NCBI GenBank assembly: GCA_947561395.2
Contig: OX387185.1
Coordinates: 17,572,366-17,636,365 of the forward strand
Direction: 5' to 3'
Length of the DNA stretch: 64,000 nucleotides
Origin: Buxus sempervirens
Lineage: Eukaryota > Streptophyta > Magnoliopsida > Buxales > Buxaceae
The first letter of the stretch is position 1, and every line of letters begins with the position of its first letter. This document shows positions 1 through 10,668 of the stretch, piece by piece. Made by a program: the position numbers and the translations under genes. The notes beneath the pieces were generated by a model. It was given only the letters and a program-made list of their open reading frames with translations. It did not search any database and had not been told where the DNA came from.

Positions 1-1022
1 CACTTGCTCATGAATACCCCGAAGATGCGTTGCCATCTCATCTGCTTTAGGACTGAAACGTCCTACTCGTGGAATAGGGGCTAAGTCCAGCACCCCGGAT
101 GGGTTCTGACCATAGACAATCTCAAATGGGCTTAAGCCCGTGGTTCTATTTTTCGACCTGTTATAGGCAAATTCTGCCTGCGGTAATGCCAAATCCCACT
201 GCTTCAGCTTAGTTCCTGCCAAACACCTCAGAAGGTTGCCCAAACTCTGGTTCACTACTTCTGTCTGACCATCCGTCTGGGGATGGTATGCACTGCTAAA
301 ATTCAACTGTGTTCCCAGTTTCTTCCACAAGCTCTTCCAGAATTGACTGATGAACTTGGTGTCTCGATATGATGTGATGGATTGAGGAACACCATGCAAG
401 CGTACAATATCCTTGAAGTAGAGATGGGTGATCCGGGTAGCATCCATAGTCTTTCTGCAGGCTACAAAATGGGCCATCTTGGAAAATCTATCAACCACAA
501 CAAAGATAGAATCCGAGGCTCGTTGGGTGCGGGGTAAGCCTAACACAAAGTCCATGCTGACATCGAACCAAGGGGCTTCAAGAACAGGCAAGGGGGTGTA
601 CAAACCCGTGTTGGTGAGAACTCCCTTAGACCGTTGGCACACATAACAACGATCCACAAAATGAGCCACATCACTACTCACTTTGGGCCAATAAAAATCT
701 GAGGAAATAAGGGCCAATGTCTTATGTCTGCCAAAGTGACCTTCATTGTGAAGTTCACTTATAATCTGCTACCTCAGGGAACAATCTGGAATACACAACT
801 GTAATCCACGAAACAGATATCCATTATGCAAAATAAAATCATGGCGGAGACCATTAGTTACCTCATGAATTATCTTTCCAAAAGAGTGATCTGCTGCATA
901 CATATCTGTAAAACCTCAAAGCCTGTAACTCTGTTACTCATGGTAGTGAGAAGTACGGTCTGACGACTCAAGGCATCAGCAATGCGGTTCAGACTTCCTG
1001 ATTGGTGTCTCAGCATGAGGTG
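1..1022 (-). pseudogene. Integrase part of gypsy polyprotein (broken)
   Basis: Conceptual minus-strand translation gives an integrase. It has an HHCC zinc-binding region (ELHNEGHFGRHKT, then CYVCQRSKG), the first catalytic Asp in DVSMDFV, the second Asp in SYRDTKF and the Glu in DGQTEVV. It would insert the element's cDNA into chromosomes. The frame is offset by one base from the RT/RNase H frame at about 1018-1024 (after VAYLQEFT), and an in-frame TAG lies just ahead of the zinc-binding region near 769. The C-terminal end is cut by the window start. The second catalytic Asp is preceded by Tyr where SD(R)D-like sequence is usual. The broken frame, not this residue, is the clear sign of death. 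Confidence 0.85.
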
Positions 1023-3154
1023 AACTCCTGCAAGTATGCCACCCACTTGGCATGCCGTCTACTCAACTTGTGTTGCCCATTGATGTACTTCAGTGCCTCA
1101 TGGTCAGTAAACAGGATGAACTCCTTCTGAACCAAGTAGTGACGCCAATGCTTCAGGGACTGAATTATGGCATAGAACTCCAGATCGTAGGTGGAATAGT
1201 TTTTCTTTGAACCCGAGAGCTTCTCACTGAAAAAGGCAACCGGACGTCCTGTCTGACTCAGAACACCACCAATGCCAACGCCAGATGCATCACAGTTTAC
1301 CTCAAACATCTTGTCAAAGTCTGGAAGTGCCAAAACTGGTGCTTTAGTCATCTTCTGCTTGACCAATTGAAAGCTAGTTTCTGCCTCCTCTAACCACTTG
1401 AAGTTTCGTCCCTTGAGACACTCTGTGATATGAGCAATCAGAGCACTAAAATCTCTGATGAACCGTCTGTAGAAGGATGCCAAGCCATGACAGCTTCTAA
1501 CATCATGTAAGGTCTTCGGTCTGGGCCACTCTACAATGGCATCTATCTTGGATTGATCTGCATGAACACCATCAGTAGACACCACAAAACCAAGAAAAGT
1601 GACAGACCTGGTGAAAAAGGAACATTTCTTGGAATTGACAAATAGGCGTTCTGTTTTCAGTATCTCAAACACAGCACGGAGATGATCAAAGTGTGCGGCC
1701 CATGTCTGACTATAAATGAGGATATCGTCGAAGTAAACCACAACGAACTTCCCCATAAAAGGCCGCAAAATCTGGTGCATGAATCTCATGAAGGTGCTGG
1801 GTGCATTGGATAGCCCAAACGGCATGACCATCCACTCATACAACCCATGTTGCGTCTTAAACGTTGTCTTCCATTCATCCCCTGGCCTTATTCTGATTTG
1901 GTGGTAACCACTCTTAAGGTCAATTTTTGAAAAGACCTTAGACCCGGACAGCTGATCCAGCATGTCATCCAAGCGGGGAATCGGAAACCTGTACTTCACA
2001 GTAATTCTGTTGATGGCTCGATTGTCCACACACATGCGCCAAGAGCCATCCTTCTTTGGTACAAGTAAAGCAGGAACTGCACATGGGCTCAAAATCTCAC
2101 AAATGTAGCCCCTTTCCAACAGCTCCTCCACCTGTTGTTGCAACTCTTCAGCTTCCTTGGGACTGAGGCGGTATGCTGGTCGGTTAGGCAAACTTGACCC
2201 TGGAACAAGGTCAATCTGGTGCTGGATATCCCTCAAAGGCCCAGGAGGAAGATCCTCTGGCATTAGGTCAGCATACTCTGCTAGCAGTTGTTGGACTTCT
2301 GCTGGTATGTCAGAGTTTATGGCCACTGCACTGTTCTCACAAGGTAGCAGGGCATATACCACATCTCCATGCCCAATCTCATCTAGAAACCTGGACATAG
2401 AAAGCAGGTTAGTAGTACAGGCTAATGGTGTAGGATGGGGTACTTCCCGCCGAGGTGCCAATACCACCTTTTTCCCCTTAATGTAAAGGGAATAAGTATT
2501 CTTCCGTCCGTCATGGGTAACACTGCGATCGTACTGCCAAGGTCGACCCAACAATACATGACATGCATCCATAGTTACAACATCACACCAGGCATTATCA
2601 AAATATTTTTTTCCAATCGAAAAGGACACAAGGCATCGCTTATCAACTGTTACCTCACTGCCTTTATTTAGCCACGACAACCTGTATGGCTTAGGATGAC
2701 GATCCGTCTTCAACTGCAGTTTCTGGACAGCCTCTTCAAATACTATGTTCTCACAACTGCCGCTGTCAATGATCATCTTACAGACTTTATCTGCTACTGT
2801 GCAGGTCGTGTGGAAAATATTGGTCCTCAACCAATCATCCCCTAAATTGCCCTTGGGGGTCAGTAGGCTCTTGCGAACGACCAGAGTTTCACGGCCGTCC
2901 CCATATAACACGTCACCATCGTCATCATCATACACGGGTTCTTCACTCTCCTCAATCTTGTCTACCATGTCTTCCTCAATCAACAAATTTTTGCCCTTTT
3001 GATTAGCAGGCTTCCTGCAATCAGTAGCCCTATGCCCCTGTTCACCACAACGAAAACATCTAATAGTAGAGTTAGAATTACCCTGTGGTGGCTGCTGGGC
3101 AAGACGGGAGTCCTGAGGGCGAACTGGTCGACTCTTTTGATCGCTCCTGATCAC
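1010..3154 (-). pseudogene. Gypsy zinc knuckle, protease, reverse transcriptase and RNase H
   Basis: This is a 714-residue open frame. Residues about 33-46 form a CCHC zinc knuckle (CFRCGEQGHRATDC), which belongs to the gag nucleocapsid. Aspartic protease follows, with the DSG catalytic motif at about 130 (IIDSGSCENIV). The RT domain carries the catalytic YFDDILIYS. The RNase H domain carries the conserved FTDHEALKYI. The frame ends early at TSC by a frameshift; the next frame continues into LMLRHQSGSLNRIADALSRQ, the usual RNase H to integrase connection. The apparent start Met is not a true start, because the frame continues upstream into gag across the solo LTR. An acidic linker (DDDDGD near 76-81) separates knuckle and protease. 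Confidence 0.93.
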
Positions 3155-3183
3155 TGGTCTCCTGTTCTGTTGTTTTTCAACTG

Positions 3184-3188
3184 CAAGT
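3184..3188. repeat. Target site duplication CAAGT (left) of solo LTR A1
   Basis: CAAGT directly precedes the TG of the LTR and is repeated directly after its terminal CA at 5340-5344. Confidence 0.95.
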
Positions 3189-3699
3189 TGTAACGCCCCG
3201 GATCCGAGTCACGAAACAACACCGTAACTCATCCCCAGAGGTTAATTTAAAACACAGGATCGCAATATCAGAGTGAAGGAAAAACATGAATACCACAATA
3301 ACTATATAACAGAGTGCGCTAAAATATTCTCAAACTAAAATAAAACTCACATGTCCAAAGTAACTACCCGCAAGTATCGAGCTCTCCAAGAGTATCTGAA
3401 AACAAAACGAAAGCAACAGGGTGAGATACGAATATCCCAGTGAGCAGCACATGCATGCACAAATACATCTAGTTCAGTTCTAAAACATGCCATAATTTCA
3501 AACCATATACAACGATGATAACACGTATAACCCAACAAAACTTCAACGATCCAATTTACATTCGTGAGGAAAACCATCGTATAAACCAAGCACTAAAGAC
3601 GATATCAATCATGCATATAGCCGTAAAGTCACGTATAACCAGGTGGCAACATATCGAAGAAAACATAGTTCAACAACTCAGGTTTTTGAAATACTAGAG

Positions 3700-3895
3700 T
3701 GTTTATCATGGGCCACTCCGTACCAATAGAGTATTTTATCATGGGTTACTCCGCACCAATAGAGTATTTTATCATGGGCTACTCCGCACCACTAGAGTAT
3801 TTTATCATGGGCTACTCCGCACCAATAGAGTATTTTATCATGGGCTACTCCGCACCACTAGAGTATTTTATCATGGGCTACTCTGCACCACTAGA
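3700..3895. repeat. 33-bp minisatellite in LTR A1
   Basis: About six tandem copies of a 33-bp unit (TATTTTATCATGGGCTACTC plus CGCACCAATAGAG). The unit length is a multiple of three, so it gives a repetitive open frame (FIMGYSAPIEY). There is no other sign of coding. It sits inside the predicted intron. Confidence 0.9.
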
Positions 3896-4029
3896 TTTCC
3901 CTCTAGTAATTGAATAGGTAATATAGGCTCCAAAGTTCCCAAACAAGTGGTTGGTTAAGTGGTATAAACCTCAAGACATCAAAATCCGCCTTGGTTCAGT
4001 CAAGAATCAATTTCGGCAGTTAAAATGGG

Positions 4030-4300
4030 GTATGCGCTCACTTCCTGAAGTGAGCGCCAGTAGGCGGGTAAGAATCAGGCAAAAATTGTACTATGCGCTC
4101 ACTCGATACTAAGTGAGTGCGAGCTGGGCGGGAAGTGGGCGCGAGATGGGCGCCGGCTTCGCGCGAGGTTCGCGCATGGTTTTAAGTGAGCGCGAGCTGA
4201 GCGCCAAGTGGGCGCCAGCTCGGTGGATGGTATGAATTAAAAGGGCGCCTACTACCTGAAGTGAGCGCGAGTGGGCGCCAGGTCGGCGGATACCCACTGC
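4030..4300. repeat. GAGCGC/GGCGCC palindromic array in LTR A1
   Basis: Many short self-complementary words (GTGAGCGC, GCGCCAG, GGGCGC) lie in an otherwise AT-rich LTR. The same type of array is present at the matching place in copies A2 (33385-33650) and A4 (54820-55080). Confidence 0.75.
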
Positions 4301-4822
4301 GATTTTCAACACTCTGTTATTTCGAGATCTCTACCTCTGGCCGATCTGTTTCGGTCTATAATTGTTCCAATAGACTCCCAATACTCCCAGAATACTTCCC
4401 AACCAGTTTTGGATTTAATCTAAACACATTCGATTTCCAGTTATAATTCACCCTCATGCTCGGACTCATGATGTTCCAGAAAAACCCAGAAAACTCACAA
4501 TACAACCATGTAATCAAAATACATCACGAATAAACTAAAACCTCAGTTGTAAATCAGTGCTACTCACCTTTATACGCTTATATCCCAGAATAAGGTTATT
4601 CCAACCCACGGCCAATCACCGACTCCGACAGCGTGCGTGCGAATGTCGCCGAACTGATCCCCTGTTCGCGAGAGGAATAACTCACTGAAATCCGACTCCA
4701 CTAATCCGGTCGTAGCTCTCGCGGTTCTCATCTCTTCCCAGCGAAACCCTAATCGCCACAGTAGCCGCCCTAATTTCAGAGCAGCAACCTTCCCCCAAAT
4801 CCCCGAAAATTTATATGAGTTA

Positions 4823-4834
4823 CCTATTTATAAA
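4823..4834 (-). promoter_or_regulatory. TATA-like box of LTR A1
   Basis: Sense strand reads TTTATAAATAGG, a good plant TATA box. It lies about 260 bp upstream of the predicted donor site, and this supports the sense direction assigned to family A. Confidence 0.5.
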
Positions 4835-5339
4835 ACATCGCAAAAGTTTAACCTAATTCACCCTCGAGGTTTTATTAACCCTCGGAATCCCCTTTCTGCC
4901 CCTCCTTCAACTTGGCTTTCCCGTATTTACTTATTGGCTAATTTCCTATTCACTACTATATTTTTAAGTTCGATAATTAATTACGTATTAATATTCCACC
5001 TCATTCTCTTTGACAACTAATGACCACAAATCTCTAGCAATAAATAAATTTTGATTAAACCTGTCCATAAATCCTTGTGTTCATACTTTTGCATATATTT
5101 TATTTTATCTACTATTTTATATTGTTTATTTTTTTCTACTCAAAACCTAATTTCCCCTTTAGTATAAATACTTTCCATACATATTGCCGCTCGACAACCT
5201 TTGAAAATCATTGATTCCGTGTACGCTCGTCCACCGAAATCCCTACGTATACCCGTATCTACTTAAGTTAATATGTACACATAATGAATTTTAATAAATA
5301 ATAAATAAATAAAAGTTTAGCAAAAATCGGGGTTTTACA

Positions 5340-5344
5340 CAAGT
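5340..5344. repeat. Target site duplication CAAGT (right) of solo LTR A1
   Basis: Matches 3184-3188 exactly. Confidence 0.95.
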
Positions 5345-6077
5345 GCACGCTGGTATGCCTCAGAGACAGTCCACAGGGAATGAAGACTGAGGACATCTTG
5401 CAGATTTTGGCGCAAACCTCCCAAATACCGTGCCACCATCTGCTCCTCCGTCTCAGATAAATCGTTCCGGGCGATCAACTGGTAGAACTCCTCCGTATAA
5501 TCATTCACCGATCTAGCACCCTGCCTCAACGTATGAAGTCGTTGAAATAAGGTTTGAGTGTAGCCGAAGGGAAGGAAGTGACCCTTCATTTTCTTCTTCA
5601 TCTTCTCCTAATCAGTGATCTTGCTCTTGCTTTGTCTGTCTCGTGAACGTCGCAACTGCTCCCACCACGCAGATGCTCTACCTTTGAGTTTGATGGCGAC
5701 CAGTTTCACTTTCATATGATTTGGAACTTTTTTGTAATCAAAAATACGTTCCACTTCGTCTAACCAGTCAATGAATCCCTCGTCCTGTAACGTACCAGGA
5801 ACTCTGGCAGATCGAACCGAAAACCGAGATCTCCACGACGCTCCTCCCGACCACGGTACCCCCTGAATGGAGCACGATTGTGATAGGGGTTTTCGAAAGT
5901 GGAATTAGAATAGTGATCGGAGACCTCACGATCCTTGAGATCACGCGTCGCTAGACGCTGGGTTAACTCTGTGACTTGCCTCTGCAAATCTTCAATCATA
6001 ACATCCTGAACGCTACAATCATGGTGTTGAGCTTCCTCATTTGGAGCCTGCCCATGACGACCATGACCACCAGCCAT
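5345..6077 (-). pseudogene. Gag of the minus-strand gypsy element (broken)
   Basis: The start Met at 6077 opens MAGGHGRHGQAPNEEAQ, then a coiled-coil-like stretch (IEDLQRQVTELTQRL) typical of gypsy gag N-termini. A one-base frameshift near 5796-5810 (after RFDLPEF) moves the reading to a frame with FIDWLDEVERIF, WWEQLRR, LFQRLHTLRQGARSVNDYTE and SETEEQMVARYLGGL, all typical of the gag retrotransposon domain. A TAG stop lies at 5608-5610, where the family usually has Trp before EKMK. The C-terminal part continues at 3183 on the far side of solo LTR A1. Gag would form the virus-like particle. Confidence 0.88.
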
Positions 6078-6114
6078 TAAAACTGATGAAATCTCACCCT
6101 AGGAAGATGTTGAA

Positions 6115-6127
6115 GCTCTGATACCAA
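6115..6127 (-). other. Primer-binding site, initiator tRNA-Met type
   Basis: Minus strand reads TTGGTATCAGAGC, the usual plant tRNA-Met primer-binding sequence, one base inside the LTR edge at 6129 and about 40 bases upstream of the gag start. Confidence 0.9.
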
Positions 6128-6128
6128 C

Positions 6129-6716
6129 TGACGCCAAACAAAATAGAGATTATTCTGTAGGCTAGTTCGAACAGATGATAAACAGGGAAGAACACAAGTA
6201 GCTTGCCCAAAACACAGAGAAAAACGTCTCTGAGGTTCAATTCAATATCAATTAATCAAGTTTGCCTAAAATCAGTCCACAAGCCGGACTTTATAGCCAA
6301 AAATCGTCTATACTGGAAAGTTACTAAAAACGGCAAAAGCCCTTAGCATGCCTAAATGAAAGGTGCAATAAAATAAGCAACCTGTGAAAAATATAGCTCA
6401 AATCGGGTTTAAAATCACTTCCTAATTGATAAACGAAGTATTACCAAAAATAGCAACGAATAAATAAGAATAGCGATTCAGAGGGGAAAACAACGGAATT
6501 TGAGGTCGAGAAAGGTGCACATAGACTTCAGTCAATGTACCACGGCGTGCCCGTCGGAAATATCTTTTCGAATTGGGGTCATATGTGCGATTCCGATAAC
6601 CGTAGCCAAAGTTATGGCCAAAATACTAAAACACACTCAAAACTGCTCCAATTAGAAAGATACCATGATCACCTCCTGCCTGTGCGATGATCTGCCAACT
6701 CATGGTATTCCAGTGC
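6129..6716 (-). mobile_element. 5' LTR of the minus-strand gypsy element (outer edge approximate)
   Basis: The inner edge is fixed by the PBS: the plus strand reads TG at 6129 directly beside the PBS spacer. The outer edge is placed where the sequence reads GGTATTCCAGTGCCATCA, and the next recognisable sequence is a LINE from about 6907. No second LTR is available for comparison, so the outer edge could be wrong by tens of bases. Confidence 0.6.
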
Positions 6717-6906
6717 CATCAATGTGCAATCTGATAGTTCAGCATCCTCTGTATCGGATCCCCTTGCATCATATAAGAGCTCAAATCTCTTCTCAACACA
6801 TGCTTTGAAAAATAAATTAAGATACAAAGAAATATTTCAACAGAAAAAAATTTTCTTCTCAATTTTATTCAGAGGCCATATAAGAACATGCCATAAAGTA
6901 AGGTAA

Positions 6907-7890
6907 CCAGACTTGTTTCAAATTGTCAAGGAAGAATGGGGTTGTCAAGTGAATGGTTCACTGATGTACAAGGTAGTGTGTAAACTCAAGTTGGTCCAAG
7001 CAAGACTTAAAAGGTGGAGTAGAGAGAGTTTCCTCAATCTGAATGAGAAAATCTTGGATATACAAATGGAACTATTTGATTGCCAAAGGAGATTGGATAT
7101 AAATCCATTGGATGGGGACCGAAGGAGAAATCACATAAGGACCGATTTGCCAGAGTTTCTTGAGAACAAGAGGAGCAATTTAGACAGAAATCTTGTATCC
7201 AATGGCTATGTTTAGGTGATTGTAACTCTTTAACTTTTTTCCACTTCACTGTTTATAGCAGGAGAGCTTTCAACAGGATAAACAGTATATATGATGAATA
7301 TGATCAGAAAATTACATGAGAGGAGGAGGTAAAAGCATTATTTATCAACCACTTCGACAAGTTGTTGGGGACTGAAGGGGAATTCGGCCAGTTCAATGAT
7401 AATTCGTGTGCTGAATTCATTACCAAGAAAATCAATGATGAACAGATTTCTGAGATAGGCAGTAAAATTGGGAGGGATGAAACTAAAACTGCCATGTTCA
7501 ATCTAAATGAGAACAAAGCCCTAGGCCCGGATGGGTTCACACCATGTTTCTTCAAATCCGCTTGGGAAATTGTGGGTGATGATGTACAGAGGCTATACTT
7601 GATTTCTTTTAGTCGTGTAAGATGCTAAAGCAAGTTAATCATTCATTCATTACACTTGTACCCAAAGTCATCAACCCATCCACTGTAGGAGATTTCAAGC
7701 CTATCTCATGTGTGGGTACTGTTTATAAATTCATCTCTAAAATCCTGTCTAACAGGTTGAAGAGGGTGGTGGATAGCTTAGTGGGGCAATACCAGTCAGC
7801 TTTTATTCAAGGACGAAATTTGGCGGATAATGTACAGCTGGTTCATGAACTTGTCCACAACTATCATCTTTACAAGGGCAGTCTAAGAAA
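6907..7890 (+). pseudogene. LINE (L1-type) ORF2 fragment, reverse transcriptase region
   Basis: The first part (6913-7215) encodes the linker between endonuclease and RT (KLKLVQARLKRWSRESFLNL). After frameshifts and a stop near 7316, 7362-7618 contains NENKALGPDGFTPCFFKSAW. The next frame (7622-7890) has FITLVPKVINPSTVGDFKPI and SAFIQGRNLADN, conserved RT blocks of plant L1 elements. The endonuclease, the RT catalytic centre and everything downstream are missing. The fragment ends where family A LTR sequence begins. It is dead. Confidence 0.88.
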
Positions 7891-7894
7891 AATC

Positions 7895-8966
7895 TCTATA
7901 GTTGAAATTTCAACAATATTTATACGTACCTCTAATGTGTAAACAAAACTCATAACTTAGACCATAAAAGATATTGTAGAAATCAGGAAGAAAAGAAGGC
8001 CTTTTAAAGTTACTCATCGTTCACTACACCAATATGCGACTTATTGTACAAGAACTCACAAACCATGAAACAAGATGACAACGCAGTATAAATCAATTCT
8101 ACAAGTTTCCCAAACAATACAATAGTCTTTTCCTCGAACAATTCATCATGTTAATAATGTCATTTTAATATTTCTTTTCAAAACCGTTCTTATCAAGACA
8201 TGGCTAAATCGATCAATCAATCTCTTTCTTTCTTTTTAAATGAAATCATGTCATTCATGATTGATAAATAAATCTCACCATTCGATGGAAGCATACCTCT
8301 ACTGCAGGATGTAAATACGTAGTACCTACATCTCCCTCGCAGGAGATAGCTCACCTCACCTTCAGGTGGTAACTTACACACTCATCTCCTATGTAGGATG
8401 TAATCACGTCTCCCTTACATGAGGTATCTCTCCTATAGAATGTAATCCCATCGGAATTACATCTCCTCCATAGGAGGTAACACATCTCACCCACAGGTGG
8501 TAAATCACATATCTTCCTTGTAGGATGCAATCACGTTATGATTACATCTCCCCCATAGGAGGTTACATCTCACCCGCAGGTGGTAAATCACATATCTCCC
8601 CTGTAGGATGCAATCACATCATGATTACATTTCACCCATAGGAGGGTTACATCTCATCCGTAGGTGGAAATCACATATCTCCCCTATAGGATGCAATCAC
8701 ATTATGATTACATCACCCCCACAGGAGGTCCTTCCCTGTAAGATGCAATCCAATCGGGACTAGCATAACATCTCTAAATCGCAAGCACCCTCCCGCAGGA
8801 GATAGCATAACTTAACCGTAGAATGTGAATATATAACACCTACATCTCCCCTGCAGGAGATAGCTCTCTCACCCTCAGGTGGTAATTCACACACTTATCT
8901 CTCATGTAGGATGCAATCACGTAGTAAATACATCTCCCCTACATGAGGTATCTCCCTTGTAGGATG
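7895..8966 (-). mobile_element. Family A LTR fragment (A8), mostly minisatellite
   Basis: The sequence around 7980-8050 (AAGAAAAGAAGGCCTTTT, TTCACTACACCA, ATGCGACTTA) matches copies A6 (near 35310-35370) and A7 (near 62790-62860) at the corresponding place. Neither LTR end nor the splice signals are present. It runs into a minisatellite and stops at about 8966 against gypsy coding sequence. No target duplication was identifiable. Confidence 0.6.
8283..8966. repeat. Minisatellite of GTAGGATGYAATCAC / CATAGGAGGT words
   Basis: Irregular higher-order tandem repeat of about 75-90 bp made of alternating short modules: CCTGTAGGATGCAATCAC, GATTACATCTCCCCCATAG, GGTTACATCTCACCCGCAGG and TGGTAAATCACATAT. 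Copies differ by substitutions and small indels. Spacers are not unique, so this is not a CRISPR array. Confidence 0.9.
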
Positions 8967-9149
8967 CAACCATTAAAAATTCTTGAAAAAATTAATGAGA
9001 ATGCCTACAAATTGAATCTCCCAAAGCATCTCAAAACCAGTGATGTGGTCAATGTTAAGCACTTGGTCAAATATCATGGTGATTCCATAGAAGAAACCTT
9101 GAATTCGAGGACGAATTCTTCCCAACCAGGGGAGAATGATGTAGGTTGA
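8967..9149 (+). pseudogene. C-terminal end of a second gypsy polyprotein
   Basis: The plus-strand frame reads ILEKINENAYKLNLPKHLKT, then SDVVNVKHLVKYHGDS and NSSQPGENDVG before the stop. This is the conserved end of Ty3/gypsy polyproteins: the integrase tail that normally sits just before the polypurine tract and 3' LTR. Everything upstream of this tail is lost. It is joined directly to the family A LTR fragment on its left. Confidence 0.85.
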
Positions 9150-9790
9150 AGGAAAATAAAAAAAATAAAAAAGAAAGAAGAAAGAGTTGGGCGTGCTTGC
9201 ACATTGGGAATTTCGGGAAGTCTAAACAGATGATGTAGCATGAATTTTGGGAAGAGTTTTAATGGAACGTGTGGGGTTATGAAGAGTTTAATTTAGTTTA
9301 GAATTTGTTTCCTAATTCTAGGAATTGATTGTTATCAGTAGAGGGTGTTTGTTTTTAGAGATAAGTTTCAGTTAAAATAGGAGTTGATTTATTTTTATTT
9401 TTTTAAAAGGGGATATGTAACTCAAGTATTAAGGGGAGGGATTGTCTTGCTTTTACCATAATTTTTATGAATTAATTTACAGGTTTTTTCTTCTCAAAAC
9501 ATGTGGAATTTTTCCATTCTTTTGAATGCCTACAATTTCCTGTTGATTCGACAGTGAATCTAGGGTTGTGGAAGATTTGAAGATCCCTGTTTGCTTAATT
9601 TGTTTCCTCCCCCTTCACCATGCTGCGTCAAAAGTTCTATTTCCATTAGCAACTATTGTAGCTTTGTACAATTATTTTTTTGGATACTTACTTTATACTA
9701 TTATTTTTCATTTGACTGGACCCTTTATTGTGCATTGTACAACTCACAAATATATATGATTTGTAACTTTTCAAATTGTCAATACTACTA
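9137..9790 (+). mobile_element. Probable 3' LTR of the second gypsy element (right edge unsure)
   Basis: A TG begins just before the stop codon (GATGTAGGTTGAAGG), and what follows is typical gypsy LTR sequence (TTGATTCGACAGTGAATCTAG near 9543-9563). No PBS or second LTR is available, so the right edge is only an estimate. Confidence 0.5.
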
Positions 9791-9959
9791 GTTTGGGTCA
9801 CCTGGACAGGTCCCAAACGCAACTAGTGTTTATTTTGCAATGATTTGAGACTTATTATTACTATTATTTTTTTGGTATCGAGTTAATTAAAGGATAAGTT
9901 TTATAAGACAGGAATTGGACTAGCTATATTGGATGGTGCAGAATGCGGCAAAGAATCAA

Positions 9960-10345
9960 TGTGTTCAGAAGATGAGTCTGACCGAGATGATGATGCTAAG
10001 ATGGACTTGTGGGAAAACTAAAAAAATTCAAAATAAAAAAAAATGAAGACATTTGAAAGTTGTTAGGCATAGCATGCATTAGAGATAAAATGAAGGAGAG
10101 ACTATGTGAAAATGATTTGGTCATGTAAAACAGAGACTTAGAGATGCACTTGTAAGAAGGTGTGAGAGTATTCATATTGGATGGAGTAAGCGAGCAAGAG
10201 GAAGACCTAAAAAGATATGTAGGGAGTGTATAAAACAAGACTTAAACGTAGATTAACTTAAGATATTATTTTTGATAGAGTGGGATGGAGAGACAAGATT
10301 CGTGTCGCCGACCCCACTTTAATGGGAATTGGCTTATGATGATGA
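9960..10345 (+). pseudogene. LINE 3' end fragment
   Basis: Broken frames carry MRMLRWTCGKTK-like sequence (in DNA: GCTAAGATGGACTTGTGGGA), then ERARGRPKK and a final SPTPL..WELAYDDD. This is the characteristic 3' terminus of one plant L1 LINE group. The tail is GATGATGATAATGATGATG rather than poly(A). It is on the same strand as the RT fragment at 6907-7890, but the two cannot be shown to be one insertion. Confidence 0.8.
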
Positions 10346-10660
10346 TAATGATGATGACAATGACTTGACACAACCTACTTTTCCCTAGGAAACAATGGAC
10401 TGATTCTGTGCTACTTAGATATACAATGGACTTATTCCGTGCCACTTTTCTGTGTTATTTTTTGTGGGAAATATTGTTAAAAAAAGAAAAAGAAAAATGA
10501 AAAAAGAAACAGAAATTTTCCTATTCTAAAAGTGTGGATTTTTCCTTTGTAATCAAGTTTTAAAATCATGGCACCTGCTTGGGAAATACCAACCTGTCGA
10601 AATCTGATGATCTCTTGTGAGAATCTTGTTTAAGGCTACTGTCAGTAGAAGGCCACTCTT

Positions 10661-10668
10661 GGTGGAAC
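10661..10668. repeat. Target site duplication GGTGGAAC (left) of hAT element
   Basis: Eight bases repeated exactly at 11399-11406. Eight is the hAT superfamily length. Confidence 0.9.

Larger units (their letters stand above)
3396..4567 (-). other. Predicted LTR intron, copy A1
   Basis: In sense orientation the donor is AAAG|GTGAGTAGCAC (4557-4567) and the acceptor is TTTTGTTTTCAG|AT at 3396. The 11-nt donor segment GTGAGTAGCAC can pair with GTGCTGCTCAC (3440-3450) over all 11 positions with one G-U pair. That segment is followed at once by GGGATA-TTCG-TATCTC, a UUCG-loop hairpin, then the pyrimidine tract. The intron is inferred; no transcript data were available. Confidence 0.5.
3189..5339 (-). 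mobile_element. Solo LTR, family A copy A1 (2151 bp)
   Basis: The segment starts TG and ends CA and is flanked by CAAGT on both sides, so it is a solo LTR left by recombination between the two LTRs of an inserted element. Sense is minus: it begins TGTAAAACCCCGATTTTTGC and ends GGGGCGTTACA. It contains a TATA-like box, a predicted intron (3396-4567), a 33-bp minisatellite and a GAGCGC-rich palindromic array. No gag or pol sequence is present. It interrupts gag of the surrounding gypsy element and is therefore younger. Confidence 0.95.
1..6716 (-). mobile_element. Ty3/gypsy LTR retrotransposon, minus strand, incomplete, split by a solo LTR
   Basis: Reading the minus strand from high to low coordinates the order is LTR, PBS, gag, zinc knuckle, protease, RT, RNase H and integrase. 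This is the Ty3/gypsy order, with integrase after RNase H. The 3' end and 3' LTR lie left of position 1. The element is dead: gag has a frameshift and a stop, pol has a frameshift and a stop, and a 2.15-kb solo LTR sits in the gag region. Removing that LTR and one copy of its CAAGT duplication restores a continuous reading frame between gag and the zinc knuckle. The right edge of the LTR near 6716 is an estimate because the partner LTR is not in the window. Confidence 0.9.

Noticed and set aside
2157-2486. Plus-strand open frames across 2157-3193
   Set aside because: They are antisense shadows of the gypsy RT/protease frame.
3699-3917. Open frame of repeated FIMGYSAPIEY
   Set aside because: It is a by-product of a 33-bp tandem repeat in an LTR; the matching place in other copies has unrelated repeats.
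8283-8966. CRISPR-like array of short repeats
   Set aside because: Units differ from each other, there are no unique spacers and the setting is a plant LTR; it is a minisatellite. The same applies to 25850-27240.
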